This document shows, piece by piece, positions 9,103-16,496 of a stretch of 64,000 nt of DNA (positions are counted from its first letter, which is position 1; each line of letters starts with the position of its first letter). Below the pieces are notes generated by a model that saw only the letters and a list, made by a program, of their open reading frames with translations, searched no databases and was not told the origin of the DNA. Location of the stretch: positions 62,001 through 126,000 of the forward strand of contig QBVC01000011.1 in the NCBI GenBank assembly GCA_003058495.1, in the 5' to 3' direction. The position numbers were made by a program, and so were the translations under genes. The DNA comes from a gamma proteobacterium symbiont of Ctena orbiculata. GTDB lineage: Bacteria; Pseudomonadota; Gammaproteobacteria; Chromatiales; Chromatiaceae.

Positions 9103-9684
9103 TCACTCCTGGATGTAGAAATAGTGCCAGGGCCGATTCCCGGTGGCCCTCTGCAGCTCGTTCAACAGCCTGGCCGACGGGATGGCCTCCTGGGGAAAGA
9201 TGTTCTCCACGCAGAGCATATAACGCCCGCAGCCGGCACTCTGCCTCCAGTTGTAGCTGGCGGGATTCTGTGCATGGCCGCAGTGAGGGCAGGTAGCCGT
9301 GAAGTCTGCCGGATCCTGGGCCCAGTCGCCCATGGTCACCTGCCACTGGGGTACCCTTTTTCGGCAGGCTTCGCAGCGTGGAGCGGTGGTATTGCGTCCG
9401 CTCAGAAAGATGGGGAGCGGATGGGGGCCGGACTGGACCAGGTGGCAGAAAGGCTCGTCCGAGTCATCGGGCGCATATTGAATCGCGGGTGAGCAACCCA
9501 TGAACGTGACCAGTTGCATGAACCGATCGCCAACCATGTAACTCGCCGATCCCTGTCCAAGCTGCGCCCCGGCAAAACCGATCTCACGGAGCCGCTGAAT
9601 CAGATCACCAGGGTCTTCGGGTGCCAGGTAGGGGTCTTCGGGGGTCAGCACCAGGCGTCCGGTATGGAGTGGAGACGGGATCAC
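9103..9684 (-). CDS. Zinc-ribbon-containing hypothetical protein
   Basis: 193-aa cytoplasmic protein of unknown function. Two CxxC pairs, CEAC (104-107) and CPHC (132-135), form a probable zinc ribbon in the middle of the chain. An N-terminal stretch LIQRLREIGFAGAQLG precedes it and a C-terminal IPSARLLNELQRATG segment follows; neither identifies a family to me. Its first four bases overlap the end of the creA gene upstream, so the two are translationally coupled and probably act together or are at least cotranscribed. Confidence 0.7.
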   Translation of the reverse strand: MIPSPLHTGRLVLTPEDPYLAPEDPGDLIQRLREIGFAGAQLGQGSASYMVGDRFMQLVTFMGCSPAIQYAPDDSDEPFCHLVQSGPHPLPIFLSGRNTTAPRCEACRKRVPQWQVTMGDWAQDPADFTATCPHCGHAQNPASYNWRQSAGCGRYMLCVENIFPQEAIPSARLLNELQRATGNRPWHYFYIQE

Positions 9685-10217
9685 CGACTCTTGCCCGTAT
9701 CCTGCAATTGCCGCTCCGCCTGCATCGGCCGGTAGTCTAAAAGCGGGACCGCCGTAATGCTGTTTTTCGGTGAGCCATCCACCAGCTTGTCGCTGTAGGT
9801 CATATAGACCAGGGTGTTGCGCTTGGCGTCATAGAATCTCACCACCTGCATGGTTTTAAAGAGTATCGATGTGCGCTGTCTGAATACCTCTTCACCGTCC
9901 CGCGATTTGTCCCGGATCTCTGCGGCGAGACTCACCGGGCCGGTCTGACGGCAGGCGATGGAGGCGTCGGAGGTATCCTCGGCGATCCCCATCGCGCCCC
10001 CGACGCCGCCGGTCTTGGCCCGACTGAGGTAGCAGGTGACGCCGGCAACGGCGGGATCGTCGAAGGCCTCGATGACGATCTTGTCGTTGGGGCCGACGAC
10101 GCGGAATTTGGTACTGACCTGGCCCAACTCCTCCCCTTGAAGGAGCGGGGAAGCCAGGATTGAAACCAGCAGTGAAAGGGTGAGCGCTGGGGCTCTGCGT
10201 CGATCTGTTCGGTTCAT
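9681..10217 (-). CDS. creA: CreA family protein
   Basis: 178-aa exported protein of the CreA family, present in many proteobacteria but without a defined function. A signal peptide covers about residues 1-30. The family core is recognisable: VGPNDKIVIEAFDDPAVAGV, then VTCYLSRAKTGG and DASIACRQTGP. A conserved pair of cysteines lies in these two blocks. The ATG at 10217 is preferred over an in-frame TTG nine bases earlier. It overlaps the downstream zinc-ribbon gene by four bases. About 180 bases separate it from the DsrC/TusE-like gene upstream, so operon membership of the latter is uncertain. Confidence 0.85.
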   Translation of the reverse strand: MNRTDRRRAPALTLSLLVSILASPLLQGEELGQVSTKFRVVGPNDKIVIEAFDDPAVAGVTCYLSRAKTGGVGGAMGIAEDTSDASIACRQTGPVSLAAEIRDKSRDGEEVFRQRTSILFKTMQVVRFYDAKRNTLVYMTYSDKLVDGSPKNSITAVPLLDYRPMQAERQLQDTGKSR

Positions 10218-10400
10218 CTTTTGCAAGGCGCTACAGCCGCCGGCTTTGTTGCTGCGGAGGCCTTTTTATACCCCGAATGGGGCAGTGAAGGAAGCGAACG
10301 GAATAGACACGCAGGGGGCATCTCCAAGAGCTGCCCCATGTGCTACCGCGCGAAATGTGCTATGCCGTCGAGCCGCCCAGGCTGGCTACGCCTTGCGACA

Positions 10401-10790
10401 CTAAATGCAGCTGCGTCCCACCGGTTTTGTCAGGCCGGCGTAACGGCAGGCCATCTTGGCGCCGCCGGGGAACAGGTTTTCGATATAGCGTTTGGTCCAA
10501 CGGCAATCGTTCTGATCCTTGCAGAGATTACGCGCCAGGATGGGGATCTCCGGTGCGATCTCGTACTCTGCATAGAAGCGATGCAGAAAGTCGATCAACA
10601 GCCAGTGTTCATCGGTCAGTTTCACCCCATCAGCTTCTGCCAGGGCCTCTGTTACCGCCGGGCTCCAGTCACCGAAGTCGAGTAGATAACCTTCATCATC
10701 GATGGCGACCATCCGGCCTTCTACTTCTATGGTCTTGCTAGCTTTGACCGCTTCCAGCGGACGTACTGCATCCTGGTGTTCGAGTCTCAT
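10401..10790 (-). CDS. DsrC/TusE-family sulfur-carrier-like protein
   Basis: 129-aa protein of the DsrC/TusE family, small carriers that bind sulfur on a flexible C-terminal arm in sulfur oxidation, sulfite reduction or tRNA thiolation. Family blocks: DDEGYLLDFGDWSP (31-44), LTDEHWLLIDFLHRFY (58-73), and FPGGAKMACRYAGLTKP (107-123). The penultimate Cys128 and a second Cys115 are present, but they are 13 residues apart instead of the 11 normal in DsrC, because of an insertion before the final Cys (VGRSCI). Two further cysteines lie at 90 and 96. AAGGAGG precedes the ATG. No dsrAB or tusBCD genes are nearby, so the partner is unknown. Confidence 0.85.
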   Translation of the reverse strand: MRLEHQDAVRPLEAVKASKTIEVEGRMVAIDDEGYLLDFGDWSPAVTEALAEADGVKLTDEHWLLIDFLHRFYAEYEIAPEIPILARNLCKDQNDCRWTKRYIENLFPGGAKMACRYAGLTKPVGRSCI

Positions 10791-10880
10791 GACGGCCTCC
10801 TTGGAGATTTGAATGGTCTTTTTTTATTATGCCTACCCCTTAAAAATAGCAGGATAAACCAGCGGTTTTTTGGATTGGGA

Positions 10881-10894
10881 TTGACACATGTCAA
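10881..10894. promoter_or_regulatory. Palindromic operator-like site upstream of DsrC-like gene
   Basis: The sequence TTGACACATGTCAA is an inverted repeat with 5-base arms. It lies in the divergent region between the DsrC-like gene (minus strand) and the GH13 phosphorylase (plus strand). Its minus-strand reading begins TTGACA, so it could overlap a -35 element. The regulator is unknown. Confidence 0.3.
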
Positions 10895-11054
10895 CTCTTT
10901 AATACTTAAGAGATATTGAATATAGTTGATCTCTATTGACACCGGGGTATAAATGAATTTTTTGGTTAGTGGCCGGGTAAACCTCAAGGCCTGTCCGGTC
11001 ATGTGGCAAGGTTCTTTTTTTGCTCCGCCAATCAGCCACTTATAAGGGGATGTT

Positions 11055-12791
11055 CTGATCGACGATCTCGACAAGCGCCTGCATGGCCACCTGCGGCGGC
11101 TCTATGGTGAATCCGGGGCCGATGGAGTTCTACCCCGACTGCACGGGCTGATAAAACGGCATATCGAGTTGCGCCAGGGTCAGCGCTGGAGTCAGCCGCG
11201 CTGGAGCGAGAATGATTGCGTCCTCATAACCTACGGGGATAACGTGCAATTCCCCGGCATGACGCCCCTTGCCGCCCTGAACGCCTTTCTTGATCGGCGT
11301 CTGGAGGGGGTCTTCAGCATGGTCCACATACTGCCCTTTTTTCCCTTCAGCTCCGACGACGGCTTCTCGGTGTCGGATTTCAGGTCGGTCAATCCGCAAC
11401 TGGGTGACTGGGACGATATCGCGGCCCTCGCCGAGGGCAGGTCGCTGATGTTCGATCTGGTGTTGAACCATATATCCCGCGAACATCTCTGGTTCGTCAA
11501 CTTCATCCACGACGAGACACCGGGGCGGGACTATGTGATCGAGGTCGATCCCGATGAGAACCTGACCATGGTGGTTCGTCCCCGCAGTTCGCCGCTGTTG
11601 AGCCGGGTGCGCACCCCGCGGGGGATCAAGCATGTCTGGGCGACCTTCAGCAACGATCAGATCGATCTGAACTATGCCAATCCCGATGTGCTGCTGGAGT
11701 TCATCGATGTGATGCTGGACTACATCAGGCATGGCGCCAGGGCGATACGTCTCGATGCGGTGGCCTTCCTCTGGAAGGAGATCGGTAGCGGCTGCATCCA
11801 CCTGCCCGAGACCCATGAAGTGGTCAAGCTGTTCCGTACCCTGGTGGAACTCCTCGAACCCGGTGCGATCCTGCTCACGGAGACCAATGTGCCCCATGCG
11901 GAGAATATCAGCTATTTCAGCCAGGGTGACGAGGCCAACATGGTCTATCAGTTCAGCCTGCCGCCGTTGGTTTTGCATGCGGTCCATCAGCAGACGACCA
12001 GCTATCTGGTGCCCTGGGTTCGATCACTCGAGCGCGAGGAGGTGCCCGAAGGCTGCACCTATCTCAACTTCACCGCCTCCCATGACGGCGTCGGTCTGCG
12101 CCCCCTGGAGGGGTTGCTGCCCGACGACGAGATCAGCAGCTTCCTGGATGAGATGCGAAAGCTCGGCGGTTATGTCTCGATGCGGGCGACAACCGACGGC
12201 AGCGATCGGCCCTACGAGCTGAATATCAGCTATTTCGATGCCTTCCGCTCCACCCGGGAGGGTGATGATCCCTGGCACATTCCCCGCTTCATGCTCTCGC
12301 AGACCCTGCCGCTCGCCATGCGGGGCATTCCGGCGGTCTACTTCAATGCCCTGGCCGCCACGGCAAACGATCCCTTGGGCGTGGAGAGGACCGGCATGAC
12401 CCGCGCCATCAACCGACGCAAATGGGACGGCTCGGAACTCGAGCGTCTGATCGACAACCCTTTGTCGGACACCGGACAGGTGTTTCCGGAGTATATCCGC
12501 CGCCTGCGCCTGCGCCGGGGCATCAGGGCGTTTCATCCCGAGGCCCCGCAACAGCTGTTGGATCTCCAGGACGGCGTCTTCGGCTTGGAACGCAACAGCC
12601 CGGATGGCCGCGAACGGCTGCTGGCGATTCACAATCTGACCGCCGACACCCTGAGCGTCGCCCTGCCTGGCCTGCTCGATGGCGAGATCAGGTGGTATGA
12701 CGCCCTGCAGCAGACCGTACCGGACATCACCGCAGAAGGATTGAGGTTGAGGCCCTATCAGGTGGTGTGGCTGCTACAAATGAAAGGCTGA
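11055..12791 (+). CDS. GH13_18 phosphorylase, probable glucosylglycerate phosphorylase
   Basis: About 578-aa enzyme of the sucrose phosphorylase subfamily GH13_18. The whole chain resembles E. coli YcjM, a glucosylglycerate phosphorylase: WSENDCVLITYGDNV, HILPFFPFSSDDGFSV, NHISREHLWF. Catalytic residues: Asp234 in RLDAVAF, Glu276 in LTETNVPH, Asp344 in ASHDGVGL. It likely splits glucosylglycerate with phosphate to glucose-1-phosphate and glycerate, supported by the convergent synthase genes. The start is uncertain: family-like sequence (LYGESGADGVLPRLHGLIK) extends upstream of the first standard start, a TTG at 11169. CTG at 11055 after AAGGGGA is the best full-length candidate; the frame opens after a stop at 11043-11045. 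Confidence 0.85.
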   Translation: MIDDLDKRLHGHLRRLYGESGADGVLPRLHGLIKRHIELRQGQRWSQPRWSENDCVLITYGDNVQFPGMTPLAALNAFLDRRLEGVFSMVHILPFFPFSSDDGFSVSDFRSVNPQLGDWDDIAALAEGRSLMFDLVLNHISREHLWFVNFIHDETPGRDYVIEVDPDENLTMVVRPRSSPLLSRVRTPRGIKHVWATFSNDQIDLNYANPDVLLEFIDVMLDYIRHGARAIRLDAVAFLWKEIGSGCIHLPETHEVVKLFRTLVELLEPGAILLTETNVPHAENISYFSQGDEANMVYQFSLPPLVLHAVHQQTTSYLVPWVRSLEREEVPEGCTYLNFTASHDGVGLRPLEGLLPDDEISSFLDEMRKLGGYVSMRATTDGSDRPYELNISYFDAFRSTREGDDPWHIPRFMLSQTLPLAMRGIPAVYFNALAATANDPLGVERTGMTRAINRRKWDGSELERLIDNPLSDTGQVFPEYIRRLRLRRGIRAFHPEAPQQLLDLQDGVFGLERNSPDGRERLLAIHNLTADTLSVALPGLLDGEIRWYDALQQTVPDITAEGLRLRPYQVVWLLQMKG

Positions 12792-12812
12792 ATTTGGGAA
12801 ATCAATGTGCAC

Positions 12813-12881
12813 GTCGTTCCGGCGTAGGCCGGAATCTATCTGTTTGGTATTTCTGGATCCCGGCATTCACCGGGATGACGA
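12813..12881. repeat. REP/MITE-like inverted repeat
   Basis: A 69-base imperfect inverted repeat between two convergent genes. The left arm begins GTCGTTCCGGCGTAGGCCGG and the right arm, read on the other strand, begins GTCATCCCGGTGAATGCCGG. This is the familiar 'CGTCATTCCGGCG...' type of intergenic repeat in proteobacteria. It may also help terminate both converging transcripts. Confidence 0.7.
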
Positions 12882-12904
12882 ATAACAAATTAATCAGATC
12901 TTCC

Positions 12905-14119
12905 TTAATTCTGGCTATCTGCCTCTACTGCTTGGAATAGTCGTTCATTGAAATCGGGCATGGCGGAGAGAACCCGTTTCCAGTTGGCGATGAACGGGGC
13001 CTCCAGGGGGTTGTCGAGAAAGGCCTGGCCCGCCTCCACGATGCTCTGTTGGAACACTTCGACCGCCTCCTCTTCCGCATGGCGGTTGAACGATAGGTTG
13101 TTGATCGTCGCATCATGGTAGTACATCTCCACCATATCCAGGGCCTTGCGCAGGTAGGCCGCCTTGAGGCTGCGAAAGAAGGCCTGGTTCATCTGGATTC
13201 CCTCGGTGGCCAGTTTGCGGTAGAAGGATTTGGCGATGTCCCGGCTCATCTTCGCCAATCCCCCTTCGCGGTCCTGCGCCGACAGGTCCTGGTGTTTGTG
13301 ATCGTATTGGTCGGCGATGTCGACCTGGCAGATCTGGTGTCTCGAGATATTCCGGTAGACCTCGGAGAGGAGCCCCACCTCGAGTCCCCAGTCGCTGGGG
13401 ATACGGACCTGGGATGCCAGGTCCATGCTCATGGCGAACTCACCCGACAGCGGGTAGCGAAAGCTGTCCATGAATTCAAGATATTCCAGGGAGCCCACCA
13501 TCATGCGCAGCGCCCTGATCAGCGGGGTTACGAAGAGCCGGGTGACCCGGCCGCCGAGTTTGTTCTGATTGACCCGGGGGTAGTAGCCCTTGGCATATTC
13601 GAAACTGGAGTTGGGATGCACCAGTGGATAGAGCAGCCTGGCGGGAAGGTCCCGCTGATAGGTAATGATGTCGCAATCGTGCAGCCCCACCGCGGTCAGC
13701 TCCTCGATGGCCAGGGCGTAGCCGAGGCAGTACCAGACATTGCGGCCCTTTCCCGGCTCCGGCGGCGAGAGATCCCGTTCCCGTAGCTCATCATCGAGGC
13801 TGCGCAGGCGCGGTCCGTCCTGCCACAACAGGTGGGTGCGTTGCGGGAGCCTGGAAAAGAAGTCCTGGGCATGCCGGAACTCCGCCTCATCGGCCCGATC
13901 GAGCCCGATGATGATGTGGGAGATATAGTCCGCATGCTGCAGCTCATCCAGGATCCTGGAGAGGGCGGGACCGGAGAGTTCGGAATAGAGGCTGGGGAGG
14001 ATCAGCCCGATGGGATGTTTCTCTACATATTCGGCGAGCTCCCGCTCCATCTCGTCGAGGGGCTGGTGGGTGAGACGGTGCAGCGTCGTAATCTCACCGT
14101 TCTGATAGAAATCCGCCAT
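12905..14119 (-). CDS. gpgS: GT81-type glycosyltransferase, probable glucosyl-3-phosphoglycerate synthase
   Basis: 404-aa cytoplasmic glycosyltransferase. It most likely transfers glucose from a nucleotide sugar to 3-phosphoglycerate, the first step of glucosylglycerate synthesis. Seen: ILPSLYSELSGPALSRIL near residue 40, GKGRNVWYCLGYALAIEEL, the metal/nucleotide-binding HDCDIITYQRDLP, then YYPRVNQNKLGGRVTRLF and IPSDWGLEVGLLSEVYR, the layout of GT81 enzymes. A mannosyl donor (MpgS-like) cannot be excluded. The ATG at 14119 lies two bases after the stop of the upstream phosphatase gene, so the two are translationally coupled. Glucosylglycerate acts as compatible solute, especially under salt stress with low nitrogen. 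Confidence 0.8.
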   Translation of the reverse strand: MADFYQNGEITTLHRLTHQPLDEMERELAEYVEKHPIGLILPSLYSELSGPALSRILDELQHADYISHIIIGLDRADEAEFRHAQDFFSRLPQRTHLLWQDGPRLRSLDDELRERDLSPPEPGKGRNVWYCLGYALAIEELTAVGLHDCDIITYQRDLPARLLYPLVHPNSSFEYAKGYYPRVNQNKLGGRVTRLFVTPLIRALRMMVGSLEYLEFMDSFRYPLSGEFAMSMDLASQVRIPSDWGLEVGLLSEVYRNISRHQICQVDIADQYDHKHQDLSAQDREGGLAKMSRDIAKSFYRKLATEGIQMNQAFFRSLKAAYLRKALDMVEMYYHDATINNLSFNRHAEEEAVEVFQQSIVEAGQAFLDNPLEAPFIANWKRVLSAMPDFNERLFQAVEADSQN

Positions 14120-14121
14120 CT

Positions 14122-14901
14122 TCAGGTCCCATATTGTTGTAATAGTTTCTGCACGGCCTGGTTCCAACCCGCGGGTCCCGGCTGATCGGTGACGATGGCC
14201 CTGGGCCGCTGTTCAAGGACCATATGTGTACCGTCATGCTTGCGTACGATCACCGGTATATCGACCGCCAGCAGCATCTCCCGGTCGTTGTCGCTGTCAC
14301 CCAGGGCGATGGTCGTTGTGACTGGATAGCCGCTTCTCTTGAGGTGGTTGGTTACATAGCGTACAGCCTTGCCTTTATCGGTGTCGCCCAGGAGGTGATA
14401 GAAACGTCCACCCTGCAGCAGCCGCAATCCGGCACGGGCGACATCGAGGCGGAATTGATGCAGTCCGGATGCCGGACCATGCCAGAGAAAGGGTTCGGAG
14501 CCAAGCCGCTTCATGGCGCGCAACGCCATGCCCAGATCAAGACCGGTGCTTTCCATGACCTCTTCCACCGTCATGTCGCCGAATCCAAGTGTATCGTAGT
14601 CGGGGTTGGTCCTGCTATCGACAAGAAAATCCCGGATCTGCATATAACCGGGCGGAACGATCTGAGGCTCCTCCCCGGGATAGATGATGACCGCCCCATT
14701 CTCGCCGATGATCGGACCTTCGAGTCGAAGCTGCTTCATCACGACGGTGAGTTCATCCAGCGTCTTGCTGGATACGAGAATTACCGGTACCTGCAGATCT
14801 CTCAGTCTCTCCAGTGCGGGGAGGGCGTCCCGATGGTCGTAACTATGGTGATCCAACAGTGTGCCGTCAAGGTCTGTGAATATTAGCAATCCCGTCGTCA
14901 T
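14122..14901 (-). CDS. HAD phosphatase, glucosyl/mannosyl-3-phosphoglycerate phosphatase
   Basis: 259-aa HAD-superfamily phosphatase of the MPGP subfamily, which removes phosphate from glucosyl- or mannosyl-3-phosphoglycerate to give the free solute. Motif I FTDLDGTLLD has the nucleophile Asp10 and Asp12; motif II is VSSKT; ENGAVI lies at the cap junction; motif III/IV is GDSDNDREML near residue 205. DTDKGKAVRYV is the conserved Lys segment. It is first of a two-gene operon, ending two bases before the GpgS-like gene. Specificity for the glucosyl compound is inferred from its neighbours. Confidence 0.85.
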   Translation of the reverse strand: MTTGLLIFTDLDGTLLDHHSYDHRDALPALERLRDLQVPVILVSSKTLDELTVVMKQLRLEGPIIGENGAVIIYPGEEPQIVPPGYMQIRDFLVDSRTNPDYDTLGFGDMTVEEVMESTGLDLGMALRAMKRLGSEPFLWHGPASGLHQFRLDVARAGLRLLQGGRFYHLLGDTDKGKAVRYVTNHLKRSGYPVTTTIALGDSDNDREMLLAVDIPVIVRKHDGTHMVLEQRPRAIVTDQPGPAGWNQAVQKLLQQYGT

Positions 14902-15392
14902 TGTCCGTTATTCTATCTCACAAAATAGCCCGGTATCCCTGGTTCCCTGGAGGTCCCTCTACTGTTGATGGGCATTAGCATACCCTGAGATTCGTTTATC
15001 TGATTGATCTGGGGCAATTGACTGGCCATTCACTTACATCATACTGATGAGCTAGCATCCTGTTTCGACGCCTTCGCTCAATCCGCACCAGGCGGGGGGG
15101 GCCGCATCGTGAAGCGAGTATCCACGCCTCCCGCCGGGTGGCGTCATTCCGCCCTTTTCGCGGCATGGTCTGGGCCGGCAACCGTTGATCGCTGAGCCCG
15201 CCGAGGTGTACCTACTAGCCACCCGGTGCACAAAAACTACTCCTCGGACCGCTATCGATATATCCTAGCCAAGGATTTTTGATTCTATGGAACGTGCAGA
15301 CCAGGGGGGGCAGTTACGGAACTCGACTGCCAGGCACGCTTTCAAATGCTACCAAGCCCATCGATGAAGCAGGTATCCCGCAGAGGAATTGT
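14902..15392. other. Intergenic region upstream of RND efflux operon
   Basis: 491 bases between the divergent phosphatase and RND adaptor genes. No regulator gene (TetR or MarR type) is present and short frames show no protein-like composition. Promoters for both directions must lie here; I do not see a strong consensus pair. Confidence 0.5.
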
Positions 15393-16496
15393 GTGAATAG
15401 AGGTCTCATGCAGATTGGAACGAGAGTGGTGTCAGCCATGCTGCTGGTGCCGTTCATGGCTGCAATCGCCTGGGCGGCGGAGAAGCCGGCTCCCCTGGTA
15501 ATCATCGCCGAAGTCACCGAGCAGGACTTCATCGAGCGCATCGAGGCGCTGGGCACGCTGAAGGCCAACGAGTCGGTGGAGCTGACGGTAAATGTCACGG
15601 AAACGGTTACCGCGATCCATTTTGACGATGGAGAGCGGGTCGAGGCCGGCCGGGTGCTGGTGGAGATGACCAACCGCGAGGAGCATGCCCTGCTGCAGGA
15701 GGCCCGGGCCACCCTGAATGAGGCGAAGCGGCAATTCAACCGGGTCAGCCGGCTCGAATCCAAGGGTATAGAGGCGCAGTCCCTGCTTGACCAGAGACTG
15801 CGTGAAGTCGATACCGCACGCGCCCGCCTGGCGGCCATCGAATCCCGGCTTGCGGATCGCCTGATCACGGCCCCCTTTTCCGGTGTCGTCGGGCTGCGCA
15901 ATATCAGTGTCGGCGCGCTGGTGGAGACCGGGGACACCATCACCACCCTCGACGACGATGCCACCATGAAGCTGGAATTCGCGGTGCCATCGGTCTATCT
16001 TGCCGATCTGCAGCCGGGCCTGTCGATTCGCGCCCGCAGCCGCGCCTACCGGGAGCGTATCTTCGAGGGCAAGGTGAAGGTAGTGGGCAGCCGGGTCGAT
16101 CCGGTCAATCGTTCGGTCCTGGTGCGCGCCATTCTCGCCAACCCGGAACGGTTGCTGAAGCCGGGCATGCTGATGACCGTGGAGCTGCTGCACAATCCCC
16201 GGCGCACCCTGGTGATACCCGAGTCGGCGCTGATGCCGAAAGGGAATGATCAGTTTGTGTTCGTGGTGGCGGGCGAGGAGAACCGGGTGGAGAAACGCAA
16301 GATCGCCATCGGCTCCCGTCGTCCGGGGGAGGTGGAGGTGGTGCGCGGGCTGCAGCTGGGGGAACGGGTCATCACCCACGGCACGGATAAGGCGAAGGCC
16401 GACGGCAAGGTGCGGATCAAGGGAGTGCAGAACAACGAGGTCGCCATCGACGCCTTGCTCAAGCCCTTGGTCAAGGCCGCCAAGGGCGGCCGATGA
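15393..16496 (+). CDS. RND efflux periplasmic adaptor (MFP) subunit
   Basis: About 367-aa membrane fusion protein linking an RND pump to an outer-membrane channel. Signal peptide within the first 30 residues (AAIAWAAEKP). Lipoyl/hairpin region: LGTLKANESVELTVNVTETV, then a coiled-coil arm (EARATLNEAKRQFNRVSRLE ... LLDQRLREVDTARARLA), second lipoyl half LITAPFSGVVGLRNISVGAL, and beta-barrel region LKPGMLMTVELL. The start is GTG 15393 with AGAGGAA four bases upstream, or ATG 15408. The last four bases overlap the pump gene. No outer-membrane channel gene is in the operon. Confidence 0.9.
   Translation: MNRGLMQIGTRVVSAMLLVPFMAAIAWAAEKPAPLVIIAEVTEQDFIERIEALGTLKANESVELTVNVTETVTAIHFDDGERVEAGRVLVEMTNREEHALLQEARATLNEAKRQFNRVSRLESKGIEAQSLLDQRLREVDTARARLAAIESRLADRLITAPFSGVVGLRNISVGALVETGDTITTLDDDATMKLEFAVPSVYLADLQPGLSIRARSRAYRERIFEGKVKVVGSRVDPVNRSVLVRAILANPERLLKPGMLMTVELLHNPRRTLVIPESALMPKGNDQFVFVVAGEENRVEKRKIAIGSRRPGEVEVVRGLQLGERVITHGTDKAKADGKVRIKGVQNNEVAIDALLKPLVKAAKGGR

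Noticed and set aside
10787-11074. 95-codon minus-strand frame upstream of the DsrC-like gene
   Set aside because: Overlaps the promoter region and the strong ribosome-binding site of the DsrC-like gene and has no protein-like features.
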